64,000 nt of DNA from CANJBX01 sp035556735. GTDB lineage: Bacteria > Pseudomonadota > Alphaproteobacteria > Rhizobiales > Xanthobacteraceae. The DNA lies in NCBI GenBank assembly GCA_035556735.1, contig DATMFF010000001.1, positions 1-64,000 of the forward strand, in the 5' to 3' direction. Shown one piece after another: positions 26,683-34,527 of the stretch. Each line of letters begins with the position of its first letter. Positions within the stretch are counted from its first letter, which is position 1. Position numbers and translations under genes: made by a program. Below the pieces are notes generated by a model. The model did no database searches. It had not been told where the DNA came from and worked only from the letters and a program-made list of their open reading frames with translations.

Positions 26683-26707
26683 GGAACCATGCCGTCACGG
26701 CTCCGTT
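26683..26707 (+). promoter_or_regulatory. EcfG-type general stress promoter
   Basis: GGAAC (26683-26687), 16 bases, then CGTT (26704-26707) matches the alphaproteobacterial EcfG sigma consensus GGAAC-N16/17-CGTT. It lies about 50 bp upstream of the first gene of a membrane-protein operon of stress-linked families. Confidence 0.7.
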
Positions 26708-26756
26708 GACTGCATGAACATGATTTCCATTCCACGCGGCGGCAGCGAGGCACCCA

Positions 26757-27230
26757 ATGGACGACGGCATGCGGTACGGCGAGACGCCGCAAGCGGGCGG
26801 CACGCGGTTCTCCAACGGCAAGAGCGGTGACGGTCTGGACCGCGGCTCGTTCGGGCACTCGATCGAGGACGCGGCACGCAAGGTCGCGGAGCAGCAGAAG
26901 CAGGCCGGCGCGGAGGCGCTCGGCCGCGTCGGGCGCGCAATCCGCAGCGCGGCCGACAGCCTGGGCGAGCAGTCCACGCCGGCGGCCGGCCTGATGCAGG
27001 ACGGCGCGCAGCGCATCGAACATGCCGGCGAATCGCTGCGCAATGCCAGCGTGGACGATCTCATGCGACAGGCCGCCGGCTTCGCGCGCAGCCAGCCGCT
27101 GGCCTTCTTCGGCGCCGCGGCGCTGGCCGGCTTCGCGCTCTCGCGTTTCCTCAAGAGCTCCAGCGCAGGCGCCGGCTCCGATGCCGGGGCGCGCGCCACC
27201 CAGCAACAGTCCAGACAGCAGCAAGGTTAG
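26757..27230 (+). CDS. stress-associated membrane-anchored protein (ElaB/YqjD-like layout)
   Basis: A 157-residue protein with a long alanine- and glutamine-rich amphipathic region (about residues 35-105), then a single C-terminal membrane segment AFFGAAALAGFALSRFL near 122-138 and a hydrophilic tail. This architecture resembles ribosome- or membrane-associated stress proteins such as ElaB/YqjD. It is the first gene of a three-gene operon with a holin-like protein and a DUF3618 protein, behind an EcfG-type promoter. The molecular role is unknown. Confidence 0.7.
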   Translation: MDDGMRYGETPQAGGTRFSNGKSGDGLDRGSFGHSIEDAARKVAEQQKQAGAEALGRVGRAIRSAADSLGEQSTPAAGLMQDGAQRIEHAGESLRNASVDDLMRQAAGFARSQPLAFFGAAALAGFALSRFLKSSSAGAGSDAGARATQQQSRQQQG

Positions 27231-27243
27231 GCGGAAAGGGTAG

Positions 27244-27669
27244 ATGGACATGGCCATCGGACAATCGCGATCGATCCCCGACCTGTTCGGCGATCTCGTC
27301 CTGCAGGCGACGACGCTCATCCGCACCGAGGCGCGCCTCGCGCGCACCGAGATGTCGGAGAACATCAGCCGGGCCGGCGTCGGGATCGGCTGCCTCATCG
27401 CGGGCGCCGTGCTGCTCATCCCGGCGCTGGTCATCCTGCTGCAGGCGGCGGCGAACGCGCTGATCACGACCGACCTCACGCCGGCGCAGGCGGCGGGCAT
27501 CGTCGGCGGCATCGCGCTGGTGATCGGCCTCATCCTGGCGTTCATCGGCATGCGCCAACTGCGGCCCGCGAGCCTGATGCCGAGCAAGACCATCAACCAG
27601 CTGCAGCACGACGCAGCCATCGCACGAGAACAGGCGAGAAACGACAATGACATCCAGCGCGCAGCTTGA
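27244..27669 (+). CDS. phage-holin-superfamily protein (YqjE-like)
   Basis: This 141-residue membrane protein starts with an amphipathic stretch (SIPDLFGDLVLQATTLIRTE) and has two transmembrane hairpins: GIGCLIAGAVLLIPALVILL near residue 58, and AGIVGGIALVIGLILAFIG near 85. This is the DUF1469/holin-like layout, usually paired with YqjD- or DUF3618-type proteins. The gene sits 13 bp after the previous one and overlaps the next by 23 bp. In this setting it is a bacterial envelope stress protein, not a phage lysis gene. Confidence 0.78.
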   Translation: MDMAIGQSRSIPDLFGDLVLQATTLIRTEARLARTEMSENISRAGVGIGCLIAGAVLLIPALVILLQAAANALITTDLTPAQAAGIVGGIALVIGLILAFIGMRQLRPASLMPSKTINQLQHDAAIAREQARNDNDIQRAA

Positions 27670-28627
27670 ACGTGACGCCGAACGCTGCCGGGCCGAACTG
27701 GCCGGCACCATCCAGGAGCTGCGGGCCTTTATGCGGCCCGGGCGAATGGTCGACGAGGCGATCGATTACGCCAGCGCCTCGACCGGCGGGCAGTTCGCCA
27801 GCAACCTCAAGGACCAGGTCGCAGCCAATCCGATTCCGGTCGCGCTCATGAGCGCGGGGCTGCTGTGGCTGATGATGGGACGGCGCACCACCGACGGCGC
27901 CGCCGCGAGCTCCAGCACGAGCGCCGGCGCGCTCACCCGCGGCATGCATGACGCCGCCAGCACCGCGGCGGGCATCGGCGCGAGTGTCGCCGACAGCGCG
28001 AACAGCGCCGGCACGCGCATCGCCGAGACCGCGTCGGGCATCGGCGAGAGCATGAGCTCGGCGGCGCGCAAAGCGGGCGAGGCGGCATCCGCCACGGGCG
28101 CGGCGCTCTCCGGCTCGGCGAACCGCGCCGCCGCGGGCGTCTCCGACGCGGCCACGCGCGCGCGCAGGGCCGGCGAGCAGGCGGCGGACACGCTGCGCGA
28201 GGACCCGCTGCTGCTGGCGGGGCTCGGCCTTGCCGTCGGCGCGCTTGCGGGGGCCCTGCTCGGCCACACCCGCGCCGAGGACCGGCTGATGGGCGAGGCG
28301 AGCGACGGCGTGAAGGAATCGATCGGCGAACTGGCCGGCGGCGTGAAGGCGACGATCAACGAGGCCGCCGGCGAGGCGCAGGAGGCGATCGGCGAGATGA
28401 GCGGCGGCGACGCTGGCAGCCGGCCGGCCGCGGCACAGCGGTCGGAGACCGACCAGCTCAGGAAAATCTCCAAGACGTCGGAGCAGGTGATCGCGCAGAC
28501 GCAGGGCGACGACAGTCCCGGCGGCGAACATCCCAGCATCGTGCCCGCGCAGGACGAGAGCGGCGAGGCCGCACCGCGCGAGCGCGAGCGCGAGACCGGC
28601 GCAGGCCCCTCCGCTCCGGGTTTCTAG
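27647..28627 (+). CDS. DUF3618 domain protein
   Basis: This 326-residue protein has an N-terminal DUF3618 region (SAQLERDAERCRAELAGTI, then PIPVALMSAGLLWLMMG as a membrane segment near residue 62), a long Ala/Ser/Gly-rich repeat-like middle, and a second hydrophobic segment LLLAGLGLAVGALAGALLG near 190. A charged tail follows. It overlaps the holin-like gene by 23 bp, so the two are coupled. The family is found mainly in alphaproteobacteria, with no known biochemical role. Confidence 0.78.
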   Translation: MTSSAQLERDAERCRAELAGTIQELRAFMRPGRMVDEAIDYASASTGGQFASNLKDQVAANPIPVALMSAGLLWLMMGRRTTDGAAASSSTSAGALTRGMHDAASTAAGIGASVADSANSAGTRIAETASGIGESMSSAARKAGEAASATGAALSGSANRAAAGVSDAATRARRAGEQAADTLREDPLLLAGLGLAVGALAGALLGHTRAEDRLMGEASDGVKESIGELAGGVKATINEAAGEAQEAIGEMSGGDAGSRPAAAQRSETDQLRKISKTSEQVIAQTQGDDSPGGEHPSIVPAQDESGEAAPRERERETGAGPSAPGF

Positions 28628-28638
28628 CTGTTGGGGTT

Positions 28639-29568
28639 CTAGCTTTTCACCAGCTTGCCGACGTCGACGTCGCGCGTGAGCATGTTCTGCGACTTCATGA
28701 TGCCGGTCCAGGCGCGCAGCGAGTCGGCCGAGACGTCGACGCCGAAGCGCGGCATCTGCACGGTCTTCACCACGTCGAGCGGAAGCTTGAGGTTGCGCGC
28801 CGCGATCTCGCGCGCCGCGTCCTGATTGGCCATCACGAACGTTATGGCTTCCGCCATGGCCTCGCGGAACTGCTTCGCCGCGGCGGCGTGGCCGTCCACC
28901 CAGGCGCGCGCGCCGGCGAACACCACGATCGGGAGCCCCTCCTGCTGGACGAAATGAGCGATCATCGTGCCGGTGCCGGCCTTGATGATGCGGCTCTGGA
29001 ACGGCTCGGCGCCGACCACGGCCGCGACGCTGCCGCTCTTGAGGATGTCGTTCATCTGCGGGAACGGCGTTTCGACGATCGACACCTGGCGCGGGTCGAC
29101 GCCCGCCTTCTTGAGCCAGTCGACGAACAGCACGTGGAGGAACGCGTTGAGGCCGGGCACGCCGACCTTCTTGCCGACGAAATCCGCCGGCTTGGCGATG
29201 CCCGAGCCGGTGCGGGCGATGACGCCGAAGTTCACCTCGTCCTTGCGCGTGAAGTTGAGACCCGACACCGCGACGAGGTCGATGCCGGCATCCACCGCCT
29301 GCAGGAAGGTGGTCGTCGTCGCCATGCCGAGCTGGACGTTGTTGGCGATCAGCGCCGCCGGCAGCACCGAGTTGACCGAGACGAGCTGCGGGACGACCTC
29401 GAGGCCGTGCTTGGCGAAGATGCCCTTCTCGATCCCGGCGAACATCGGCGCCGTGTCCACGGTCGCGGTATAGCCGACCACGAGCCTGGTGGGCGCCTGG
29501 GCGTTCGCCGGCGCCAGCAGCGCGGCCACGGCAGCCGCCGCGAGCGCGGCGGATTTCCACACGGTCAT
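28639..29568 (-). CDS. orphan ABC substrate-binding protein, nitrate/sulfonate/taurine type
   Basis: This is a 309-residue periplasmic NMT1/SsuA-like protein. The signal peptide ends near ANAQ (residue 24), followed by TRLVVGYTATVDTAPMFAGI, the usual opening of the fold. No ATPase or permease gene is adjacent, so it may feed a transporter encoded elsewhere, for instance the one at 18-20 kb. It converges on the DUF3618 operon with an 11-bp gap. Confidence 0.85.
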   Translation of the reverse strand: MTVWKSAALAAAAVAALLAPANAQAPTRLVVGYTATVDTAPMFAGIEKGIFAKHGLEVVPQLVSVNSVLPAALIANNVQLGMATTTTFLQAVDAGIDLVAVSGLNFTRKDEVNFGVIARTGSGIAKPADFVGKKVGVPGLNAFLHVLFVDWLKKAGVDPRQVSIVETPFPQMNDILKSGSVAAVVGAEPFQSRIIKAGTGTMIAHFVQQEGLPIVVFAGARAWVDGHAAAAKQFREAMAEAITFVMANQDAAREIAARNLKLPLDVVKTVQMPRFGVDVSADSLRAWTGIMKSQNMLTRDVDVGKLVKS

Positions 29569-29827
29569 CCTCGTTCCTCCCTGAGCAGCGCGCCTGTGTT
29601 GACCGGCGCGTCATGCCGGTCAGGCTAGCCCAGCGTGCGGCGCGGCAGAAACCAGACGGATGGCGGGGCTGCATTGCGTCGCGGCGACCCGCGGCACCGG
29701 CGGCGGCCGCGATCCGCGCATCCCCCAATTGGGTCATGGCAGGCCGGCAGGCGGACCCTAGCATCCGCGCATTCAGGCCAGAGGCCGTTTCAGCACCTAA
29801 CAATTTTCATCTTGCGGCCGCGCGCGC

Positions 29828-31609
29828 CTAGCCCGGCTCGCTCTCGGAGCGGCGGATGGCGCGGCGCTCGCGCTCGTCGCCCGCGGGCGCCTGCAGCAGG
29901 CGGCGGAACTCGTCGCGCTTCTCGTGGATCGAGGCGATCACCGGCCCCATCGGCACGCCGACATCGACCAGCACGGCCTCGGAGAGCTGCAGGCTGGCTT
30001 CGATCGTCTCCGGCACCGCGTCGGTGACCTTGAGCTCGTAAAGCTTGGCCGCATGAGCGGCATCGCGCGCGCGCGCAACGATGGTCAGGTCGCCGCGCTC
30101 CTCGCGCGCCGCCCTCACCACCGCCTCGACCGCGTCGGGCGAATCGAGCGTGACCGCCAGCGCGGAGGCATTGTGGATGCCGCAGCGGCGCAGGAGCTCC
30201 ATGCGGGTGGCGTCGCCGTAGAAGATCATGGTGCCGCGCTTGCGCTCGCGCGCGACGAGGTCCGGATCCGCGTCGATGGCCAGAAAGGGGATGTCGTGGC
30301 GCGTGAGCATGTCGGCGACGAGGCGGCCGACGCGACCGTAGCCGACGATGATCAGCCGCTTCTCGGTCTGCAGCGGCGTCAGGCTGAGCAGCGCCAGATC
30401 CTCCCCTGCCCCGGAGCGCGGGGAGGCGCGGTCGATGAGGCGCACCAGCAGGGGGATGGCGAGCATCGAGAGCGTGGCGGCGACGGTGGTGGTGGCGCCG
30501 GCGGCGGGAGGCACGACGTCTGCGACCACCGCGGCCCCGATGAGGATGAGCGCGAATTCACCGCCCGGCCCGAGCATGACGGCGGCCTCGGCGGCTGGCC
30601 GGCGCGGCAGGCCCACCAGCAGGGCGATGGCGAACAGGATCACCGCCTTGACGGCAACGAAACCGATGGCGACGCCGACGGTCGGCGCCGGATTGGAGAT
30701 GACCTGCGACAGGTCGAGCCGCGCGCCGACCGAGACGAAGAACAGGCCGAGCAGCAGGCCCTGGAACGGCTGGATCGTGACCTCGATCTGGCGGCGATAT
30801 TCCGTCTCCGCCAGCAGCAGGCCGGCGATGAAGGCCCCGAGCGCCATCGACTGGCCGGTGAGCGAGGTGATGAGGCCCGCGCCGATCGCCACCAGCAGGC
30901 AGGCGGCAACGAACAGCTCGTTGCTGCGCGTCGCCGCCACGAGGCGGAACAGCGGGCGCAGCAGCAGGCGGCCGAGGCCGACGAGCGCCGCCACCGCAAG
31001 GATGGCGGGCGCGAGCGCGGCGACGATGCCCGTGGTGCCGATGCCCTCGCGCGCGCCGAGCGCGGCCACCATGAACAGCAGCGGCGCGACCGCGAGGTCC
31101 TGGAACAGCAGGATCGAGAAGGCGGCGCGGCCGGCGGTGGAATTGAGGCGTTTGCGCTCCGCCAGCGAGGGCAGGATGATCGCGGTAGACGACATGGCGA
31201 GCGCCCCGCCGAGCACCGCGGCGGCGGCCGGGGTCTGCCCCAGCAGCACGGCGATGAGCGCGAGCACGATCGAGGAGACGATGAGCTGCAGCGCGCCCAG
31301 GCCGAACACCAGCTTGCGCAGGCGCAGCAGCCGTTCCCACGACAGCTCGAGGCCGATCATGAACAGGAGGAAGGCGACGCCGAACTCGGCGAGGTGCGCG
31401 ATCTCCTCCACGTTGGTGATCGACACCAGCGACAGCGCGGGAATGTCACGCGCCAGCGCGCCCAGGCCGAAGGGCCCGAGCAGCACCCCGGCGGCGAGGA
31501 AGCCGAAGATGGGGCTGAGGCGCAGGCGGCTGAAGATCGGCACGACCACCGCGGCGGTGGTCAGGAAGAGCAGCAGTTCCTTGTAGGTCTCGAGGCCCGA
31601 AGTCGCCAT
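29828..31609 (-). CDS. cation:proton antiporter, KefB/KefC-like (CPA2) with TrkA-N domain
   Basis: This protein of about 593 residues has an N-terminal Na+/H+ exchanger domain with roughly 12 hydrophobic segments (to about residue 385). A cytoplasmic RCK/TrkA-N domain follows (RLIIVGYGRVGRLVADML near 405), which binds NAD(H). It exchanges K+ or Na+ for H+, often gated by glutathione adducts. Starts at 31621 and 31609 are in frame, and neither has a strong ribosome site. It lies alone between two gaps. Confidence 0.88.
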   Translation of the reverse strand: MATSGLETYKELLLFLTTAAVVVPIFSRLRLSPIFGFLAAGVLLGPFGLGALARDIPALSLVSITNVEEIAHLAEFGVAFLLFMIGLELSWERLLRLRKLVFGLGALQLIVSSIVLALIAVLLGQTPAAAAVLGGALAMSSTAIILPSLAERKRLNSTAGRAAFSILLFQDLAVAPLLFMVAALGAREGIGTTGIVAALAPAILAVAALVGLGRLLLRPLFRLVAATRSNELFVAACLLVAIGAGLITSLTGQSMALGAFIAGLLLAETEYRRQIEVTIQPFQGLLLGLFFVSVGARLDLSQVISNPAPTVGVAIGFVAVKAVILFAIALLVGLPRRPAAEAAVMLGPGGEFALILIGAAVVADVVPPAAGATTTVAATLSMLAIPLLVRLIDRASPRSGAGEDLALLSLTPLQTEKRLIIVGYGRVGRLVADMLTRHDIPFLAIDADPDLVARERKRGTMIFYGDATRMELLRRCGIHNASALAVTLDSPDAVEAVVRAAREERGDLTIVARARDAAHAAKLYELKVTDAVPETIEASLQLSEAVLVDVGVPMGPVIASIHEKRDEFRRLLQAPAGDERERRAIRRSESEPG

Positions 31610-31700
31610 GCGCGGCACCATAGCACGCCGGCCGCGGCGGAATTGCTAACGACCTCAATGCAACACGAGACGCGCCGCGAGCCCGCGCACGCGTGGCGCT

Positions 31701-32507
31701 TCACCCCCGCGTCCTGGCCGAGCGCCGGCGCGCACGCGGCCCCGTCAGCTCCACCCATACCGGCGCATGATCGCTCGCGTCGGGCTCGCCGCGCACGGCG
31801 CGGTCGACGCCGGCGGCCGTCATGCGCGTGGCGAGTTGCGGGCTCAGGAGCAGATGGTCGAGGCGCAGGCCGGCGTCACGCTGCCAGCGGTTGCGCATGT
31901 AGTGCCAGAAGGTGTAGACGCGCTCGCCCGGATGGGTCTCGCGGATGGCGTCGGTCCAGCCCTGATCCACCAGCTTGCGGAAGGCGGCGCGGCTCTCCGG
32001 CTGCACCAGCGCATCGTCGTCCCAGGATTTCGTCGGATAGATATCGATCTGCGTGGGCGCGACATTATAGTCGCCGGCGAGCGCGACCGGCACGTCGGCG
32101 CGCAGGAGCGCACGCGCATGCCCCTGCAGGCGCTCGAACCAGGCGAGCTTGTAGTCGAATTTCGGCCCGGGCTGCGGATTGCCGTTGGGCAGGTAGAGGC
32201 AGCCGATGAGCACGCCGTCTACGGCGGCCTCGAGGTAGCGGCTCTGGGTGTCGGCGGGATCGCCGGGCAGCGCCGTGCGGGTGACGATCGGCTCGGCGCG
32301 CGCGAGAATGGCGACGCCGTTCCAGGTGCGCTGGCCACGCCACACCGCGCGGTAGCCCGCCCGCGCGATCGCCGCCGCCGGAAACTGCGCATCGGTGCAC
32401 TTGAGCTCCTGCAGGCAGACCACGTCGGGCGCCGCCGCCTCCAGCCAGCGCAGCAGGTTGGGCAGCCGCCGGTTGACATTATTAATGTTGAAGGTGGCGA
32501 GCTTCAT
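31701..32507 (-). CDS. xthA: exodeoxyribonuclease III (AP endonuclease)
   Basis: This 268-residue DNA repair enzyme of the exonuclease-endonuclease-phosphatase fold cuts at abasic sites and degrades 3' ends. Motifs are ATFNINNVNRR at the N-terminus, CLQELKC with the catalytic Glu near residue 33, LAGDYNVAPTQIDIYPTKSW near 145 and the C-terminal SDHAPVWVEL. Length is normal. It is monocistronic. Confidence 0.93.
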   Translation of the reverse strand: MKLATFNINNVNRRLPNLLRWLEAAAPDVVCLQELKCTDAQFPAAAIARAGYRAVWRGQRTWNGVAILARAEPIVTRTALPGDPADTQSRYLEAAVDGVLIGCLYLPNGNPQPGPKFDYKLAWFERLQGHARALLRADVPVALAGDYNVAPTQIDIYPTKSWDDDALVQPESRAAFRKLVDQGWTDAIRETHPGERVYTFWHYMRNRWQRDAGLRLDHLLLSPQLATRMTAAGVDRAVRGEPDASDHAPVWVELTGPRARRRSARTRG

Positions 32508-32558
32508 CGGGCGGGCGGGCCTTAAATACCGGTGCGCGCTAAGGATTTATCGCCGGTT

Positions 32559-32572
32559 TTGATCCTGATCAG
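32559..32572. promoter_or_regulatory. FixK/FNR-type box (one mismatch)
   Basis: TTGATCCTGATCAG matches TTGAT-N4-ATCAA at nine of ten defined bases. It lies about 63 bp upstream of the small gene at 32635, a distance that permits FNR/FixK-type activation. Confidence 0.5.
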
Positions 32573-32634
32573 GGTGACCGCGGATTTTTCTGCCAATCTT
32601 TCAAGCACGTTGAATCTTTGGGAGCCGCAGGCCC

Positions 32635-32838
32635 ATGGACAGAGCCGAAGAATACCGAAAAAAGGCCGCCCAATGCCGCCACATGGCGACGACCTTCGGT
32701 CGCGCGGAACATCGCACCGCCTGGCTGGAGCTGGCCGACTCCTGGCTCGCGCTTGCCGCCGCCACGCCACGCCAGCCGGGTCACCTGCCTTATGACGGCC
32801 GGCGCCTCGGGGGGCCGGGCTCCGACGCGATTCATTGA
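32635..32838 (+). CDS. small conserved protein with YRKKAAQCRHMA motif
   Basis: This 67-residue cytoplasmic protein has an N-terminal helix EEYRKKAAQCRHMATTF and a second helix RTAWLELADSWLALAA. From general knowledge, short proteins of this pattern are abundant in Bradyrhizobium-like genomes and have no known function. A GGGAGCC ribosome site precedes the ATG. A FixK-like box upstream suggests a link to low oxygen. Confidence 0.7.
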   Translation: MDRAEEYRKKAAQCRHMATTFGRAEHRTAWLELADSWLALAAATPRQPGHLPYDGRRLGGPGSDAIH

Positions 32839-32959
32839 GTCCAGCCGACGTGTGAGCGTACCCCCTGCGACGACGTGCCTGTCGGTATGAAATTGCGGCG
32901 GCGGGCGCCCGCCACTAGCTAGTACTGGCATTTCCGCCGACCCGGACATCAGCCCCGCA

Positions 32960-33703
32960 ATGGACTCGCTCCTTTCGCTTGCCGCCGACCCCGCCGCCTG
33001 GGCCGCGCTCGTCACGCTCATCGTGATGGAGGTGGTGCTCGGCATCGACAACCTCATCTTCATCGCGATCCTCACCAACCGCCTGCCCGAGCACCAGCGG
33101 GTCAACGCGCGCCGCATCGGCATTTCCCTGGCGCTGATCCTGCGCCTCCTCCTGCTCGGATCGATCGCGTTCATCGTCACGCTGACGACGCCGCTGTTCA
33201 CGGTCTACGGCTTCGGCTTCTCGTGGCGCGACATCATCCTGATCGCGGGCGGCCTGTTCCTGGTGTGGAAGGCGACGCGGGAGATCCACCACCGCGTCGA
33301 CCGCGACCCGGGCCCCGACATGTTCGACCGCCAGCAGGTCGTGCTCGGGTTCGGCGCTGCCATGGTGCAGATCATCATGCTCGACCTGGTATTCTCCATC
33401 GACAGCATCATCACCGCCGTCGGCATGACCGACCACGTGCCGATCATGATCATCGCGGTCATCGTCGCCGTGCTGGCGATGATGGTGGCGGCGACGCCGC
33501 TCGCCAATTTCATCAACGCCAACCCCACCATCGTGATGCTGGCGCTCGGCTTCCTCCTGATGATCGGCACGGCGCTGATCGCGGAAGGTTTCGGCGCGCA
33601 TGTGCCCAAGGGCTACATCTACGCGGCGATGGCGTTCTCGGCGCTGGTCGAGGGCCTCAACATGCTGGAACGCCGCGCGCGCCAGTCGGGCGATCGGACA
33701 TGA
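32960..33703 (+). CDS. TerC-family integral membrane protein
   Basis: This 247-residue membrane protein has about seven hydrophobic segments. The family's acidic intramembrane motifs are EVVLGIDNLIFIAI near residue 24 and DLVFSIDSIITAVGM near 138, and they are thought to bind metal ions. Members are linked with Mn2+ export during protein secretion, or with tellurite resistance. Length is normal. It is monocistronic. Confidence 0.9.
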   Translation: MDSLLSLAADPAAWAALVTLIVMEVVLGIDNLIFIAILTNRLPEHQRVNARRIGISLALILRLLLLGSIAFIVTLTTPLFTVYGFGFSWRDIILIAGGLFLVWKATREIHHRVDRDPGPDMFDRQQVVLGFGAAMVQIIMLDLVFSIDSIITAVGMTDHVPIMIIAVIVAVLAMMVAATPLANFINANPTIVMLALGFLLMIGTALIAEGFGAHVPKGYIYAAMAFSALVEGLNMLERRARQSGDRT

Positions 33704-33720
33704 GCCGCCCTCCGCGGCTC
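33702..33720. terminator. hairpin overlapping the terC stop codon
   Basis: 7-bp arms GAGCCGC (33702-33708) and GCGGCTC (33714-33720), beginning within the TGA stop and followed by a run of A. There is no T-tract on the + strand. A weak candidate terminator for the convergent pair terC / 33801. Confidence 0.4.
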
Positions 33721-33800
33721 TCCAAAAAAAGCGCGTACATCCGCTCTTTCAAAGGGATGCACGCGCACCAAATCGTGTCCGGTGATCGAAACGACCCGCG

Positions 33801-34121
33801 CTAGGCGCGCTTGCGGCGCTGGCCCGTGGCCCGCCGCCGGCTGTAGGGCGAACGGTTGGTCGGGCGCAGCGAGATGCCCTCGCGCTGGGCCTTGCTGCGG
33901 ATCGCCGCCGGCGGGCGCTGCAGCTTGAGGCTGAGCACACCGGTCGGCGTGTTCTGCTTCGCCAGCGCCCTGAGCTGCTTCACCTCCGCCGGCGTCCACG
34001 GCTCGCGCGAGCGGCGCTTGTATTTCGGATTGGCTTTGCGCGGCCCGCGCCGCCCGATCGGCGAGCCCGGCCGTTTCCAGCTTGCTGTCCTGCTCGATGC
34101 TTTCGTCGATGTCCTGGCCAT
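33801..34121 (-). CDS. small basic protein with SANT/Myb-like helical motif
   Basis: A 106-residue, strongly basic protein with a serine- and lysine-rich start, then EPWTPAEVKQLRALAKQNTP and LSLKLQRPPAAIRSKAQREG. The pattern W-(T)-xxE-x2-L...R-x2-AI-x-KA resembles the GcrA/SANT class of DNA-binding helices. It ends in a basic tail RRRATGQRRKRA. The strong ribosome site GAGGAGGTG sets the start at 34121. DNA binding is likely but unproven. Monocistronic. Confidence 0.68.
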   Translation of the reverse strand: MARTSTKASSRTASWKRPGSPIGRRGPRKANPKYKRRSREPWTPAEVKQLRALAKQNTPTGVLSLKLQRPPAAIRSKAQREGISLRPTNRSPYSRRRATGQRRKRA

Positions 34122-34295
34122 AGGCACCTCCTCGATGGACGGTAAATGCCAACCCGCGCGCATGGGTTCCTGCCGCCGCGCATATCGCCGCGCGCGCGCG
34201 TACCGTTCTCGCGCCGCGCGGGCCAAAAACATGCAGTCGGGTGACATGCCGCGGAAAACAACCGCGATCGGCGCAAGGGCGGCAAGTCGCGCGCA

Positions 34296-34317
34296 ATGCC
34301 GATCAATCTTTCGGCAT
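34296..34317. promoter_or_regulatory. inverted repeat in the gap before the histidine kinase
   Basis: Arms ATGCCGA (34296-34302) and TCGGCAT (34311-34317) are separated by 8 bases in the 406-bp gap between the SANT-like gene and the histidine kinase. Nothing else is recognised in the gap. It could be an operator for either divergent gene. Confidence 0.35.
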
Positions 34318-34527
34318 AGTCGTTGCAGGCTGGTGATGACGGGATAATAATTCGAACCGGACGGAAATAGGGGATAAGCGCAGCTATCCGAGCCCGGCGA
34401 GACCGCGCGCATATGCGTTGCGCACGTCTGCGTGAACGCACCATGGTACGAATGGCCGTGCGGTTGCGCTCAGCGCGTCGTCCCAGGTACGCTGATGGTC
34501 CAACGGACGGGCACGAAAAGGCCAACC

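Noticed and set aside
27244..27669. Prophage remnant suggested by the holin-superfamily protein
   Set aside because: No phage structural, lysis or integrase genes are present. The holin-like family with DUF3618 and an EcfG promoter is a known chromosomal stress arrangement.
27593..29803. 736-codon minus-strand frame across the stress operon and a binding protein
   Set aside because: It overlaps three supported + strand genes and one supported minus-strand gene in another frame. The translation has no recognisable domain.
29924..32209. 761-codon + strand frame opposite the antiporter
   Set aside because: Antisense shadow of the KefB-like gene with repetitive charged sequence. It also crosses exonuclease III.
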